From Thermus neutrinimicus (GTDB taxonomy: Bacteria; Deinococcota; Deinococci; Deinococcales; Thermaceae), in assembly GCF_022760955.1 (NCBI RefSeq), contig NZ_JAKTNU010000001.1, forward strand, positions 191,507-255,506: 64,000 bases of DNA, in the 5' to 3' direction. The translations under genes were made by a program, and so were the position numbers. Below, piece after piece: positions 1 to 8,941 of the stretch. The notes beneath the pieces are model-generated. The model was given only the letters and a program-made list of their open reading frames with translations, was not told where the DNA came from and searched no databases. Position 1 is the stretch's first letter. The number at the start of each line of letters is the position of its first letter.

Positions 1-11
1 AAAGGGATCCA

Positions 12-1220
12 TCAGGCTTTGGAAAACCGCCCCTTTACGTAGTCTTCCAGGATGTTTAGGAAGTCCTGGGCCAGGTTCTCCCCTTTAAGGATGGTGAGGA
101 GCTTCCCGTCCGCATAGACCGGGGCCTTGGGCTCCTCCCCGCTACCCGGCAAGGAGATGCCGATATGGGCGTGACGGCTTTCCCCAGGGCCGTTCACCAC
201 GCACCCCATCACCGCCACCTTGAGCTCCTCCACCCCGGGGTACTTGGCCCGCCACTCGGGGAGCCTGGCCTTAAGGTGGGCGTTTACGGTTTCTGCCAGC
301 TCCTGGAAGAAGGTGCTTGTGGTGCGGCCGCACCCGGGGCAGCTGGTGACCTCGGGGGCGAAGCTTCTTAAGCCCAGGGCCTGGAGGATCTCTTGGGCCA
401 CCTCCACCTCCTTGGTGCGGGGTTCCTGGGGGCCTGGGGTGAGGGAGATGCGGATGGTGTCCCCGATGCCCTCTAGGAGGAGGGGAGCAAGGGCTGCGGT
501 GCTGGCCACGATTCCCTTCACCCCCATCCCCGCCTCGGTGAGGCCCAGGTGGAGGGGGGCCGGGGTGCGGCGGGCGAGCTCCCGGTAGACCCACACCAGG
601 TCTCTGGCCTTGGATACCTTGGCGGAAAGGACGATCTTGTCCTCCCCTAGACCCAGTTCCCGGGCCGCTTCGTAGGAGCGCACCGCGCTTTCCACCAGGG
701 CCTGGAGAAGGACCTCGTGGGCGGTTTTGGGCTCTGGGCGGCGGGCGTTTTCCTCCATGAGCTCGGTGAGGAGGGCAGGGTCCAGGCTTCCCCAGTTGGC
801 CCCGATGCGCACGGGTTTGCCCAGGTCCATGGCGATCCTCACCATCTCCCCGAAGTTTTCGTCCTTGTGCCGGCCGCGGCCTAAGGTGCCCGGGTTGATG
901 CGGAACTTGTCCAGGGCCTCGGCCATTTGGGGGTATTTCCTGAGAAGCAGGTGGCCGTTGAAGTGGAAATCCCCCACGAGGGGCACCTCCACCCCCTCCT
1001 CCAGGAGCCTTTTCTTGATCTCCGGAACGGCCCGGGCCGCCTCCTCGTCGTTCACCGTGAGGCGCACGATCTCGCTTCCTGCATGAGAGAGGGCCAGGAC
1101 CTGGGCCACCGTGGCCTCCACGTCCCCCGTGGGGGTGTTGGTCATGGACTGCACGGCCACGGGGTGGGCGCCGCCCAGGGGAAGGCGGCCCACCCAGACC
1201 GTGGGGGTAGGGCGTCTCAT
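12..1220 (-). CDS. ispG: 4-hydroxy-3-methylbut-2-en-1-yl diphosphate synthase
   Basis: Converts methylerythritol cyclodiphosphate to HMBPP in the non-mevalonate isoprenoid pathway, using a [4Fe-4S] cluster. The protein is 402 residues, the normal length for the bacterial form. It shows the N-terminal TIM-barrel stretch ([13 protein letters not shown]) and, in the C-terminal third, the cluster cysteines in SCPGCGR and [11 protein letters not shown] chose the ATG at 1220 rather than the in-frame ATG 33 bases upstream because a -10-like TACCAT (reverse strand, 1228-1233) lies 7 nt before it, the leaderless arrangement seen repeatedly here. The upstream ATG would lie beyond that promoter. Identity is confident; the start is inferred. 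Confidence 0.95.
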   Translation of the reverse strand: MRRPTPTVWVGRLPLGGAHPVAVQSMTNTPTGDVEATVAQVLALSHAGSEIVRLTVNDEEAARAVPEIKKRLLEEGVEVPLVGDFHFNGHLLLRKYPQMAEALDKFRINPGTLGRGRHKDENFGEMVRIAMDLGKPVRIGANWGSLDPALLTELMEENARRPEPKTAHEVLLQALVESAVRSYEAARELGLGEDKIVLSAKVSKARDLVWVYRELARRTPAPLHLGLTEAGMGVKGIVASTAALAPLLLEGIGDTIRISLTPGPQEPRTKEVEVAQEILQALGLRSFAPEVTSCPGCGRTTSTFFQELAETVNAHLKARLPEWRAKYPGVEELKVAVMGCVVNGPGESRHAHIGISLPGSGEEPKAPVYADGKLLTILKGENLAQDFLNILEDYVKGRFSKA

Positions 1221-1274
1221 CCTTCCTATGGTACCGGAAGCGGCTAGGACCATATTGGTTTGGGCTACGGGGGC

Positions 1275-2054
1275 TTACTCCAGCTCCATCCCCATGATGT
1301 GGTACCCGGCGTCCACGTAGACCACCTCCCCGGTGATGCCGCTGGCCAGGGGGGAGAGGAGGAATAGCCCCAGGTTCCCCACCTCCTCCTGGGTGATGTT
1401 GCGCCTTAGGGGGGCCACCTGGGCCACCCGGTCGTACATCTTCATGAAGCCCGGGATGCTCCTGGCGGCCACGGTGCGCACGGGGCCTGCGGAGATGGCG
1501 TTCACCCGCACCCCCTTGGGGCCAAGCTCGTAGGCCAGGTAGCGGACGCTGGCCTCGAGGGCCGCCTTGGCGATGGCCATCACGTTGTACCTGGGCACCA
1601 CCTTCTCGCTGGCGTAGTAGGTGAGGGTGACCAGGCTCCCCCCCTCCTTTAGGAGGGGCTCCGCCCGCTGGGCCACGGCCACCAGGGAGTAGGCGGAGAC
1701 CTCGAGGGCCAGAAGCCAGTCCTGGCGTTTCGTGTCCAGGTACCGCCCCTCCATGGCCTCCCGGGGTGCAAAGGCGATGGCGTGGACCAGGTAGTCCAGC
1801 TCCCCCCAAGCCTCCCTAATCCCGGAGAAAAGCCCGTCCAGCTCCTCGTCCTTGGTGACGTCCGCCTGGAAGGTGAGGGCCTTAAGGGGGGCGGCCAGCT
1901 TCTCCACCTCCTCCTTAAGCCTTTCCCCCTGGTAGCTGAAGGCCAAGGTGGCTCCTGCCTGGTGCAGCTTCTCGGCGATGGCGTAACCCAGGCTTCGCTG
2001 GTTGGTGACGCCCATGATGAGGGCTTTTTTGCCGGAAAGGTCCAAGGTGAGCAT
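1275..2054 (-). CDS. fabI: enoyl-[acyl-carrier-protein] reductase (NADH)
   Basis: Reduces the trans-2-enoyl-ACP intermediate in the last step of each fatty-acid elongation cycle. The 259-residue protein is a short-chain dehydrogenase of the FabI branch: an N-terminal nucleotide-binding segment (GVTNQRSLGYAIA) and the FabI-type Tyr-x6-Lys catalytic pair (YNVMAIAK, about residues 156-163). The frame is open upstream, but a perfect TATAAT on the reverse strand (2061-2066) sits 6 nt before the ATG at 2054, so the message is most likely leaderless and starts there. It lies 54 bp upstream of ispG on the same strand; ispG has its own -10, so the two need not be cotranscribed. Confidence 0.96.
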   Translation of the reverse strand: MLTLDLSGKKALIMGVTNQRSLGYAIAEKLHQAGATLAFSYQGERLKEEVEKLAAPLKALTFQADVTKDEELDGLFSGIREAWGELDYLVHAIAFAPREAMEGRYLDTKRQDWLLALEVSAYSLVAVAQRAEPLLKEGGSLVTLTYYASEKVVPRYNVMAIAKAALEASVRYLAYELGPKGVRVNAISAGPVRTVAARSIPGFMKMYDRVAQVAPLRRNITQEEVGNLGLFLLSPLASGITGEVVYVDAGYHIMGMELE

Positions 2055-2060
2055 GGGGGG

Positions 2061-2066
2061 ATTATA
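2061..2066 (-). promoter_or_regulatory. fabI -10 element (leaderless)
   Basis: TATAAT on the reverse strand, 6 nt before the fabI ATG. No ribosome binding site fits in the gap, so transcription would start at or next to the start codon. Confidence 0.7.
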
Positions 2067-2089
2067 CCCAAGGGTGGCGGGGCTGGGGA

Positions 2090-2539
2090 CTAGCCTCCGG
2101 AAGACGGCCCTTGCCCCTCTGCCCTTTCCAGAAGTAAGGACCAGGCCTCTTTCAGGGACAGGACCCACACTCCCCGGACCTTACGCCCCATGAGGGGGCC
2201 GAAATGTTTGCGGTCACCGGTGACGAGGAAGTCGGCCTCGGCCGCCCAGGCTGCGGCAAGAACAGGCGCGTCTTTTGGGGGCAACCCTTGCTTTAAGGCC
2301 TGTTGGACCAACCGGGCTGAGGCTTCAGGAACCAAGGTTACCCTTAGGGAAAGCTCTTGGAAAAGGGGTTCGGTATCCGGTCGCTTGAGGAGGAGATTGC
2401 GTCTAGCTTCCTCTAGGGCGTGAAGGGAGGTGAGGAGTTGCGCTCCTGCCTTTTCCGCTAGAAAAAAGAGGCTGCGGGCCTTTCCCTCCTGCCAGGCAGC
2501 AGCAAAGAGAACATTGGCATCGAGAAAGAGGCGTATCAA
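2090..2539 (-). CDS. PIN-domain toxin (VapC-like ribonuclease)
   Basis: 149-residue protein with the PIN-domain acidic triad: Asp7 in FLDANVLF, Glu43/44 in HALEEARR, Asp90 in PPKDAPVL and Asp109 in VTGDRKHF. Proteins of this kind are Mg2+-dependent RNases, usually toxins of type II modules. Its start codon overlaps the last 4 bases of the AbrB-type gene just upstream, so the two are translationally coupled and form a toxin-antitoxin operon. The C-terminal tail after about residue 130 is variable in the family. Which RNA it cuts cannot be read from sequence. Confidence 0.85.
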   Translation of the reverse strand: MIRLFLDANVLFAAAWQEGKARSLFFLAEKAGAQLLTSLHALEEARRNLLLKRPDTEPLFQELSLRVTLVPEASARLVQQALKQGLPPKDAPVLAAAWAAEADFLVTGDRKHFGPLMGRKVRGVWVLSLKEAWSLLLERAEGQGPSSGG

Positions 2540-2784
2540 CCTTCGCCCAGCACCTTTGCCAAGCGCTCCCTTTCCTTGGGATTAAGTTGATCTTCCTCCA
2601 AAAACTCCTGGATACGGGCCTGGGAATAGATCTCCACGGGATAGACCCCAGCAGGTCTAAGAACGATGGCTCCCTCAGGGGAAAGCTCCACCAGGAAATA
2701 GACCTCCCCCTCGAGGCCTAAGGCCCTTAGGAGGCGCTTGGGAATGGAGACCTGGCCCTTTCGGCTCAGCTTGGCAAGTTCCAT
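2536..2784 (-). CDS. AbrB/MazE-type antitoxin
   Basis: 82-residue DNA-binding protein. The N-terminal half has the swapped-hairpin AbrB signature (LSRKGQVSIPKRLLRALGL). The C-terminal half is acidic and probably wraps the PIN toxin encoded by the next gene, which it overlaps by 4 bases. A 19-bp perfect palindrome (2792-2810) lies directly upstream and overlaps the promoter, so the antitoxin or the toxin-antitoxin complex most likely represses its own operon. The ATG at 2784 is supported by TAAACT 6 nt before it. Confidence 0.88.
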   Translation of the reverse strand: MELAKLSRKGQVSIPKRLLRALGLEGEVYFLVELSPEGAIVLRPAGVYPVEIYSQARIQEFLEEDQLNPKERERLAKVLGEG

Positions 2785-2790
2785 ATCCCC

Positions 2791-2810
2791 AGTTTACCCG
2801 ATGGGTAAAC
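2791..2810 (-). promoter_or_regulatory. palindromic operator overlapping the toxin-antitoxin -10
   Basis: GTTTACCC-GAT-GGGTAAAC is a perfect inverted repeat (arms 2792-2799 and 2803-2810). On the reverse strand one arm overlaps the -10 hexamer TAAACT (2791-2796), which is 6 nt before the antitoxin ATG. A protein bound here would block RNA polymerase. That it is the antitoxin operator is inferred from position. Confidence 0.75.
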
Positions 2811-2881
2811 GGGGTTTCTTCACTTTCGTTCCCTTGCAGGTGGAAGGGACGGACACCCTCGGGATAGCCCAAAAACCGGCT

Positions 2882-3148
2882 TTAGCTGGAGGCCGGGGTT
2901 TCCTCAGCCTGGTACCTGGCCAGCCAAGCGTTGAGGGTGGCCGGGGATACCCCGCGGATGGCTTCTACCAACCCGTTCCACTCCAGGACCACCCCGGCGG
3001 TGGGGCTTCCCACCAGCTCGGCGATCTTCCTGGCCGCTTCCGGGTCCTGCCGGGCATTGACGAACTCAAAGGGCACTCCCTTTTGCGCCAGGAACATCTT
3101 CACGATCTCGCAAGGGCCACAGCCGGGGATGCCGTAAAGGCGCACCAT
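2882..3148 (-). CDS. glutaredoxin-family protein
   Basis: 88-residue thioredoxin-fold protein. It opens with a beta strand followed by the redox motif CGPC (Cys10-Cys13) and has a cis-proline-like turn in GSPTAGVV, so it is a small glutaredoxin or glutaredoxin-like disulfide reductase. CGPC is more typical of thioredoxin than of glutaredoxin (CPYC), so its electron donor could be thioredoxin reductase (trxB lies at 11.7 kb) rather than glutathione. It stands alone between the toxin-antitoxin operon and a gene-poor gap. TACCAT on the reverse strand (3157-3162) is 8 nt before the ATG and lies inside the palindrome CATGGTACCATG. Confidence 0.85.
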   Translation of the reverse strand: MVRLYGIPGCGPCEIVKMFLAQKGVPFEFVNARQDPEAARKIAELVGSPTAGVVLEWNGLVEAIRGVSPATLNAWLARYQAEETPASS

Positions 3149-3491
3149 ACCCCCTCATGGTACCATGCCTTTCCCGGGCGGTATCCTGAGGGCCTGGCGC
3201 CAGGGGGGCGTGAAGCCTTGGGGCTCAGGGAGGGGGACCCCATTCGCCTCCGCTAACGCGTGGCCCATCGGGCCAGGGGCCTTCCCTAAGACCTTATTCC
3301 AGGGACTCGCCTGGTGGACGGGTTGAACCGGGACCGGCGGAAGCTAGGAGAGAGGAGCTGGAGTGAGGGCGGTGCCGGATGCTTCGGCTTCATGGTTCTG
3401 CTTTTGGATGAACCTGGGGCCCAGCGCCCGAACCTCCCAGCCCTTACCGCCCACGCCTCCTGGGGGTGGCTGTGGTGGTGCGCTAGCCGGC
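3149..3491. other. gene-poor interval with a possible AbrB-like remnant
   Basis: About 340 bases without a convincing gene. The open frames present have no start signal and no recognisable domain. One short forward stretch (3195-3256) reads as a peptide ending REALGLREGDPIRLR and then a stop. This resembles the end of an AbrB DNA-binding hairpin and could be a remnant of an antitoxin gene. The rest shows nothing I recognise. Confidence 0.35.
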
Positions 3492-3504
3492 TAGAATGTG
3501 GGCC

Positions 3505-4476
3505 ATGCGCCTAGTGAACCGCCACCCCGAGGTGGATTTGGAAAGGCTCCTGCAAAGCTTTGTGCCCCCGCCCCGTTTCCAATCCGCCACTTTTGCCACC
3601 TATCGGCCCGATCCCCGCTATCCTTCCCAGGCCCTGGCCAAGGAGCGCCTGCGACGATGGACCAAGGACCGCCCCCGGGGCTTCCTCCGGCCCCGGTTTC
3701 CCGGGCCGCAAGGGATCTACCTGGATGGGGGCTTTGGCGTGGGGAAGACCCACCTCCTGGTGGCTGCCTTCTGGGAGGCCCCTCCCCCCAAGGCCTTCCT
3801 CACCTTTGAGGAGCTCACCTACACCCTGGGCCTTATGGGACTAAGGGAAGGGGCCAGGCGCTTTGCCGCCTTGCGCTACCTTTTCCTGGACGAGTTTGAG
3901 CTGGATGACCCCGGCAATGCCCAGATGATCACCCATTTCCTGGCCCTCACCATGGATAGGGGTTTGCGGGTGGCCACCACCTCCAACACCCCGCCCGGGG
4001 CCTTGGGGGAGGGGCGGTTTAACGCCGAGCAGTTCAAGCACCAGATCCAAAGCCTGGCCCGGCGCTTCGCCGTGGAGCGTATTGAGGGGGAGGATTTTCG
4101 CCACCGCGACCCGGATCGGTTTTCCGAGCCCCTTTCCCAAGCCGAGCTCCTTGCCCTCTACCGGGAGGACCCCCGCCGGAAAACCCTAGACGCTTTTCCC
4201 GAGCTTCTTGCCCACCTGCGCGCTTTACACCCCATCCGCTACCGCTACCTGCTGGATGGGGTAGAGGCGGTCTACCTTCAGGGCCTCGAGGCCATTTCCG
4301 ACCCCAACGACGCCCTCCGCTTCGTGCACTTCGTGGACCAGGTGTACAACCTGGGGGTGGCCCTCCGCGTCAGTGGGGTGCCCCTCCAGGAGGTGTTTCC
4401 CGAGACCTACCGGCACGGGGCTTTCGCCAAGAAGTACGGCCGGGCCCTTTCCCGGTTGGCGGAGCTTTTGGGGTAG
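3505..4476 (+). CDS. ZapE/AFG1-like AAA+ ATPase
   Basis: 323-residue P-loop ATPase. Walker A is GGFGVGKTH (about residue 77), Walker B is LFLDEFEL (about 125), and the sensor region [10 protein letters not shown] follows. The RRF and HRD segments downstream fit the AFG1/ZapE family. In proteobacteria ZapE acts at the division ring; the role in Thermus is unknown. The start at 3505 is chosen because TAGAAT (3492-3497) lies 7 nt before it, whereas the ATG at 3496 would overlap that -10. It begins a forward gene run that continues to fmt. Confidence 0.8.
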   Translation: MRLVNRHPEVDLERLLQSFVPPPRFQSATFATYRPDPRYPSQALAKERLRRWTKDRPRGFLRPRFPGPQGIYLDGGFGVGKTHLLVAAFWEAPPPKAFLTFEELTYTLGLMGLREGARRFAALRYLFLDEFELDDPGNAQMITHFLALTMDRGLRVATTSNTPPGALGEGRFNAEQFKHQIQSLARRFAVERIEGEDFRHRDPDRFSEPLSQAELLALYREDPRRKTLDAFPELLAHLRALHPIRYRYLLDGVEAVYLQGLEAISDPNDALRFVHFVDQVYNLGVALRVSGVPLQEVFPETYRHGAFAKKYGRALSRLAELLG

Positions 4477-4485
4477 CATGGGGGC

Positions 4486-4740
4486 ATGGAGCTCACGGAA
4501 AAGCTTTCGGAGTTGGCCCAGGCCCTGTCCCAGGCCAGCGCCGCGGTGGGGATCCTCGAGGCCATAGAGGAGGTCTTGGACGAGTACCAGGAGGGAGGGC
4601 TTTCCCTGGAGGAGGCCATGGGGGAGATCCAGGGCCTGGTGGAGGAGTTCCAGGCGGTCCGGGCCCTTTCCGAGATGACCCCGGAGGAGCTCATGGCCCT
4701 GGCGGAGGAAGAGGAGGAAGAGGAGGGCTTGAGGTCTTAA
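4486..4740 (+). CDS. small acidic helical protein of unknown function
   Basis: 84 residues, strongly acidic, predicted nearly all helical, ending in a run of glutamates. No family is recognised. TAGCAT (4474-4479), which overlaps the stop codon of the ZapE-like gene, is 6 nt before the ATG and suggests a leaderless start. Its TAA stop shares one base with the deoB start (TAATG), so the two are translationally coupled. Codon use matches the neighbours, so it is probably real. Confidence 0.7.
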   Translation: MELTEKLSELAQALSQASAAVGILEAIEEVLDEYQEGGLSLEEAMGEIQGLVEEFQAVRALSEMTPEELMALAEEEEEEEGLRS

Positions 4741-5882
4741 TGAAGGTCACGGCCATCGTCCTGGACTCGGTGGGCCTGGGGTATCTGCCGGATGCCCCCT
4801 CCTTCGGGGACGAGGGGGCGGACACCCTGGACCACACGGTGCTGAAGACCGGGGTGGAGCTTCCCCACCTGGCCGCCCTGGGTTTGGGATGGGTCCCCGG
4901 GGTCCACACCCTGCCCCGGCCTAAGCCCCAAGGCGCCTTTGGCCGCATGCGGGAGGTGAACCCGGGCAAGGACACCACCACCGGGCACTGGGAGTTCGTG
5001 GGGGTGTACCTGGAGAAACCCTTCCGCACCTACCCGGAGGGCTTCCCCGAGGAACTCCTCCGGGCCTGGGCCGAGGCCATCGGGGTGGGGGGGTGGCTTT
5101 TGAACCGGCCCTACTCCGGCACCGAGGCCATACGGGACTACGGGGAGGCCCACCGGAAAACGGGCTTTCCCATCGTCTATACCTCCGCGGACAGCGTCTT
5201 CCAGGTGGCGGCCCACCTGGAGGTGGTGCCCCTGGAGGAGCTTTACCGTTGGTGCCAGGTGGCCCGGGAGATGCTTAAGGGGGAGCACCAGGTGGCCCGG
5301 GTCATCGCCCGGCCCTTCGCTGGGGAGCCCGGGAACTTCTACCGGCGGGAGGATTTGCGGAAGGACTTCGCCTTAGAGCCTCCCAGAAACGTCCTGGACC
5401 TCCTGAAGGAGGGGGGCCTCGAGGTGGTGGGGGTGGGGAAGATCCCCGACATCTACGCCCACAGGGGCTTCACCCGGGAGGTGAAGACCAAGGACAACGC
5501 CGACGGCCTGGAGAAGACCCTGGCCCTGATGGGGGAGCCTTTTTCCGGCCTCCTCTTCGCCAACCTGGTGGATTTTGACGCCAAGTATGGGCACCGGAGG
5601 AACCCAAAAGGGTACGCCCAGGCCCTCAAGCAGGTGGACGATTTCCTTCCCAAGCTCCTGGAGGCCTTAGGCCCTAAGGACCATCTCTTTCTGATCTCCG
5701 ATCACGGCAACGACCCCACCTTCTTCGGCACCGACCACACCCGGGAGTACGGGATGCTCCTTTGGGTGGGCCCGGGGGTGAAGGGGGAGCTGGGTACCCG
5801 GGGGAGCTTCGCGGATCTGGGGGCCACCTGGGCTAGGCTCTTTGGGCTTTCCTGGGAGGGCCCCGGGGAGAGCTTGGTCTAG
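4740..5882 (+). CDS. deoB: phosphopentomutase
   Basis: Interconverts ribose/deoxyribose 1-phosphate and 5-phosphate in nucleoside salvage. The 380-residue protein is an alkaline-phosphatase-superfamily metalloenzyme. The N-terminal metal site is in [12 protein letters not shown], the conserved TTTGHWEF follows, and the C-terminal Mn2+ ligands are in ISDHGNDP and GTDHTREY. The length fits the family. It is coupled to the preceding small gene by a one-base overlap and followed after 3 bases by cdaA. Confidence 0.96.
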   Translation: MKVTAIVLDSVGLGYLPDAPSFGDEGADTLDHTVLKTGVELPHLAALGLGWVPGVHTLPRPKPQGAFGRMREVNPGKDTTTGHWEFVGVYLEKPFRTYPEGFPEELLRAWAEAIGVGGWLLNRPYSGTEAIRDYGEAHRKTGFPIVYTSADSVFQVAAHLEVVPLEELYRWCQVAREMLKGEHQVARVIARPFAGEPGNFYRREDLRKDFALEPPRNVLDLLKEGGLEVVGVGKIPDIYAHRGFTREVKTKDNADGLEKTLALMGEPFSGLLFANLVDFDAKYGHRRNPKGYAQALKQVDDFLPKLLEALGPKDHLFLISDHGNDPTFFGTDHTREYGMLLWVGPGVKGELGTRGSFADLGATWARLFGLSWEGPGESLV

Positions 5883-5885
5883 GCC

Positions 5886-6599
5886 ATGCCCTTCACCTGG
5901 CGCGACCTCCTGGACATCCTTCTAGTAGGCATCCTCTTTTACTATCTCTGGCGCCTCATGGCGGGAACCCGCGCCCTGAACCTGGTGCGGGGCGTCTTGG
6001 TCTACCTGGCCGTCTGGTTTTTGGCCAGCCTCCTTGGGCTTTCCGCCCTTTCCTGGCTTTTGGGGAACGCCGCCACCCTGGGGGCCTTCGCCTTGATCGT
6101 GGTCTTCCAGCCGGAGCTCAGGGGGCTTTTGGAGCGCCTTGGCCGGGCCCAGGGGCCCAGGGCCCCCTCCTTGGCCCTGGAGGAGCTCCTTCTGGGCCTG
6201 GCCCGGCTTTCCGAGAGGCGCTACGGGGCCATCCTGGCCTTGGAACGGCGCACCCCCCTGGGGGAGTATGCGGCCACGGGGGAGATCCTCGAGGCCAGGC
6301 TTTCCGCCCGGCTCCTGCAGACGGTGTTCTACCCCGGCACGCCCTTGCACGACGGTGGGGCCATCCTGAGGGGGGATCGGCTTTTCGCCGCGGGGTGCGT
6401 CTTCCCCCTTTCCGAGGCCCGCATGGGCCTGGGCACACGCCACCGGGCGGCCCTGGGGCTTTCCGAGGTTTCCGATGCTCTGGTGATCGTGGTGAGCGAG
6501 GAAACCGGGGCCATAAGGCTGGCGGAGGGGGGGAGGCTTTCCCCACCCATGAGCCTCGAGGCCCTGCGGCAGAAGCTTAAGGAGGTGCTCCGTGCGTGA
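5886..6599 (+). CDS. cdaA: diadenylate cyclase (c-di-AMP synthase)
   Basis: Makes cyclic di-AMP from two ATP at the membrane. The 237-residue protein has two to three hydrophobic helices in the first 85 residues, then the DAC domain with the hallmark DGG motif (PLHDGGAIL) and the RHR motif (TRHRAALGLSE). It is of the CdaA/YbbP type. The following gene, which overlaps by 8 bases, encodes the CdaR/YbbR regulatory partner, the usual pairing. No glmM lies next to it here, unlike in many Firmicutes; glmS is about 9 kb away. Confidence 0.94.
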   Translation: MPFTWRDLLDILLVGILFYYLWRLMAGTRALNLVRGVLVYLAVWFLASLLGLSALSWLLGNAATLGAFALIVVFQPELRGLLERLGRAQGPRAPSLALEELLLGLARLSERRYGAILALERRTPLGEYAATGEILEARLSARLLQTVFYPGTPLHDGGAILRGDRLFAAGCVFPLSEARMGLGTRHRAALGLSEVSDALVIVVSEETGAIRLAEGGRLSPPMSLEALRQKLKEVLRA

Positions 6600-7410
6600 C
6601 TGGGGGAGCTTCCTCATCGCCCTTTTGGCGGCCTTTGCCGTCTGGTACTCCTTAAGGGAAAGGGCCCCGGTGGTAGAGCGAGCGGTGAGTGTGCCCCTAC
6701 AGGTGGTGGGTCTGGGAGGGGAGCGCACGGCGGAAGGGGTGCCCAAGGAGGTCATGTTGCGCCTAAGGGGACCGGCTCCTTTGGTGGAGGGGGCCAGGCT
6801 TCCCGTGTCCGCCTACCTGGACCTCTCCGGGGCCGAGGGGGCCTTTTCCCGGGAGGTGCGGGTGGCCGTGCCCCAAGGGGTGGAGGTCTTGGAGATCCGG
6901 CCCGCCCGGGTGGAGGGCCGGGAGGAGGCCATCCTCACCCGCACCCTGCCGGTGGAGGTCCTTTCCCAGGGGGCGTGGGTGGAAACCAAGCCCGCCTTTG
7001 TGGAGGCCAAGGGGCCGAAAAGCCGGGTGGAGGAGGCGGTGGTGGCCTTGGGCCTGGACCTGGGGGGGGATACGGTGGCCCTCACCGCCTTTGGCCCCCA
7101 GGGGCCCCTTCCCGGGGTGGAGCTTCTTCCCCCCCAGGTGCAGGTGGTGGCGCGGGAGGCCCCTCTTTTTCGCAAGGAGGTCCCCCTGGTCCTGAAGCCT
7201 CCCGCGGGCCTGAGGGTGGTGGACTACACCCCCAGGGCCGTGGAGGTGGTGGGGCCCAAGGAGGCCTTGGAGGGCCTGACCCAGGTGGAGGCGAGGCTGG
7301 AAGGAAGCTTCCGCCCGGGAGAGGTTTCGGCCCCCTTGGTCCTCAACCTGCCTCCGGGGGTGAGGGTTCTGGGAGAGGTTTTGGGAAGGGTGCGGCTTGC
7401 GCTAGAATAG
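6592..7410 (+). CDS. cdaR: CdaR/YbbR-domain regulator of diadenylate cyclase
   Basis: 272 residues: one N-terminal transmembrane helix (about residues 5-20), then extracytoplasmic beta-rich YbbR repeats marked by recurring V..P..V.V.G pairs, for example PRAVEVVGPKEALEG near the C-terminus. It modulates CdaA from the outer face of the membrane. It starts with GTG inside the last codons of cdaA. The terminal codons double as the -10 (TAGAAT, 7403-7408) for def. Confidence 0.88.
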   Translation: MRDWGSFLIALLAAFAVWYSLRERAPVVERAVSVPLQVVGLGGERTAEGVPKEVMLRLRGPAPLVEGARLPVSAYLDLSGAEGAFSREVRVAVPQGVEVLEIRPARVEGREEAILTRTLPVEVLSQGAWVETKPAFVEAKGPKSRVEEAVVALGLDLGGDTVALTAFGPQGPLPGVELLPPQVQVVAREAPLFRKEVPLVLKPPAGLRVVDYTPRAVEVVGPKEALEGLTQVEARLEGSFRPGEVSAPLVLNLPPGVRVLGEVLGRVRLALE

Positions 7411-7415
7411 ACGGG

Positions 7416-7991
7416 ATGATCTACCCCATTCGCCTTTACGGGGATCCGGTACTCAGGAAGAAGGCCCGGCCTGTCCAGGACTTTGCGGGCCTCAAGAAGC
7501 TGGCCGAGGACATGCTGGAGACCATGTTTGAGGCCCGCGGCGTGGGCCTAGCCGCACCCCAGATTGGGCTTTCCCAGCGTCTCTTCGTGGCGGTGGAGTA
7601 TGCCGACGAGCCGGAGGGGGAGGAAAGGCCCCTCCGGGACCTGGTGCGCCGGATCTACGTGGTGGCCAACCCAGTGATCACCCACCGGGAAGGGGAGGTG
7701 GAGGGGATGGAAGGGTGCCTTTCCCTTCCCGGCCTTTACTCCGAGGAGGTGCCCCGGGCGGAGCGCATCCGGGTGGAATACCAGGACGAGGAGGGAAGGC
7801 CCCGCGCCCTGGAGCTGGAGGGGTATATGGCCAGGGTCTTCCAGCACGAGATGGACCATCTGGACGGCATCCTTTTCTTCGAGCGCCTGCCCAAGGCCAA
7901 GCGGGAGGCCTTCCTGGAGGAAAACCGGGCGGAGCTGGCCCGGATGCAGAAGGAGGCCAAGGCGCTTTTGAAGGAGCTTTCCCAGGGATGA
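7416..7991 (+). CDS. def: peptide deformylase
   Basis: Removes the formyl group from N-terminal Met. The 191-residue protein has all three deformylase motifs: GVGLAAPQIG, EGCLSLPG (metal Cys) and QHEMDHLDG (two metal His and the catalytic Glu). The frame is open far upstream, but the start is set at 7416 because TAGAAT (7403-7408) lies 7 nt before this ATG and the protein then begins MIYPIRLYGDPVL, as deformylases do. It overlaps fmt by 4 bases (ATGA), so the formylation and deformylation enzymes are coupled. Confidence 0.96.
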   Translation: MIYPIRLYGDPVLRKKARPVQDFAGLKKLAEDMLETMFEARGVGLAAPQIGLSQRLFVAVEYADEPEGEERPLRDLVRRIYVVANPVITHREGEVEGMEGCLSLPGLYSEEVPRAERIRVEYQDEEGRPRALELEGYMARVFQHEMDHLDGILFFERLPKAKREAFLEENRAELARMQKEAKALLKELSQG

Positions 7992-8902
7992 GGGTGGCCT
8001 TCTTTGGCACGCCCGCCTGGGCGGTGCCGGTACTGGATGCCCTGAACCGCCACCACCAGGTGGTCCTGGTGGTCACCCAGCCGGATAAGCCCAAGGGCCG
8101 GGGCCTGAAGCCCGCCATGAGTCCGGTGGCGGAGTACGCCTCCGCCCACGGGCTTCCCCTTTTGAAGCCCGAACGCCTTAAGGGGAACCGGGAGTTTTTG
8201 GAGGCCTTTAAGGCGGCGGCCCCGGAGGTGGCGGTGACGGCGGCCTATGGCAAGATTCTCCCCAAGGAGGTCCTCGAGGTTCCCCCCTACGGCTTCTTGA
8301 ACCTCCATCCCTCCCTGCTCCCCAAGTACCGCGGCCCGGCCCCGGTGCCCTGGGCCCTGATCCACGGGGAAAGGGAGACCGGGGTGGCCATCATGAAGAC
8401 CGAGGAGGGCCTGGACACCGGCCCCCTCTACGCCCTCTGGCGCACGGGGATAGGCCCCGAGGAGGATGCGGTGGCCCTTTCCGAGCGCCTTAGGGATAAG
8501 GGCATAGAGCTTCTCCTTTGGGTTTTGGAAAACCTTCCCCACCTTACCCCCAGGCCCCAGGAGGGCGAGCCTTCCTATGCGCCCCTCCTCACCAAGGAGG
8601 AAGGGCGTATCCGCTTTGCGGACAGCGCCCAAGCCATCTACAACCGCCACCGGGGGGTGCAACCCTGGCCAGGAAGCCACTTCTTCCACGGGGGCAAGCG
8701 GGTTAAGGTCCTAAAGATGCGCCCCGAGCCGGGTGCGGGGGAGCCTGGGGTGGTGCTGGGAGTGGACAGGGAAGGGGTCTTGGTGGGTGCCGGGGAGGGG
8801 GTCATCCGGCTCGTGGAGGTCCAGCCCGAGGGAAAGCGCCCCATGCCCGCCGCCGACTGGGCCCGGGGATATGGGGTGGGGCCGGGTACCCGCTTGGAAT
8901 GA
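7988..8902 (+). CDS. fmt: methionyl-tRNA formyltransferase
   Basis: Formylates initiator Met-tRNA with 10-formyl-THF. 304 residues: an N-terminal formyltransferase domain with the catalytic Asn-His-Asp set in LNLHPSLLPKYRG and EGLDTGP, and a C-terminal OB-like tRNA-binding domain from about residue 205. It begins MRVAFFGTPAWAVPVL, as the family does. It is the last gene of the forward run and is followed by a strong hairpin. Confidence 0.96.
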   Translation: MRVAFFGTPAWAVPVLDALNRHHQVVLVVTQPDKPKGRGLKPAMSPVAEYASAHGLPLLKPERLKGNREFLEAFKAAAPEVAVTAAYGKILPKEVLEVPPYGFLNLHPSLLPKYRGPAPVPWALIHGERETGVAIMKTEEGLDTGPLYALWRTGIGPEEDAVALSERLRDKGIELLLWVLENLPHLTPRPQEGEPSYAPLLTKEEGRIRFADSAQAIYNRHRGVQPWPGSHFFHGGKRVKVLKMRPEPGAGEPGVVLGVDREGVLVGAGEGVIRLVEVQPEGKRPMPAADWARGYGVGPGTRLE

Positions 8903-8909
8903 AGGGACC

Positions 8910-8936
8910 CCCCGACCCGGTTTAGCCGGGTCGGGG
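8910..8936. terminator. terminator hairpin shared by fmt and the opposing operon
   Basis: CCCCGACCCGG-TTTAG-CCGGGTCGGGG, an 11-bp perfect stem with a 5-nt loop between two converging genes. It has no long T tract, as is common in high-GC genomes, and works as a hairpin on either strand. Confidence 0.75.
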
Positions 8937-8941
8937 AGGCC

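Noticed and set aside
271-1809. 512-residue reverse open frame across ispG and fabI
   Set aside because: Gly/Pro/Arg-rich translation with no domain, covering two clear genes in another frame; a typical high-GC shadow frame.
3156-3167. CATGGTACCATG palindrome as an operator
   Set aside because: Its symmetry is explained by overlapping TACCAT elements and a common restriction-like palindrome; no regulator or second copy supports it.
3314-3514. 66-residue forward frame before the ZapE-like gene
   Set aside because: No start signal, no domain, and it runs through the promoter of the next gene.
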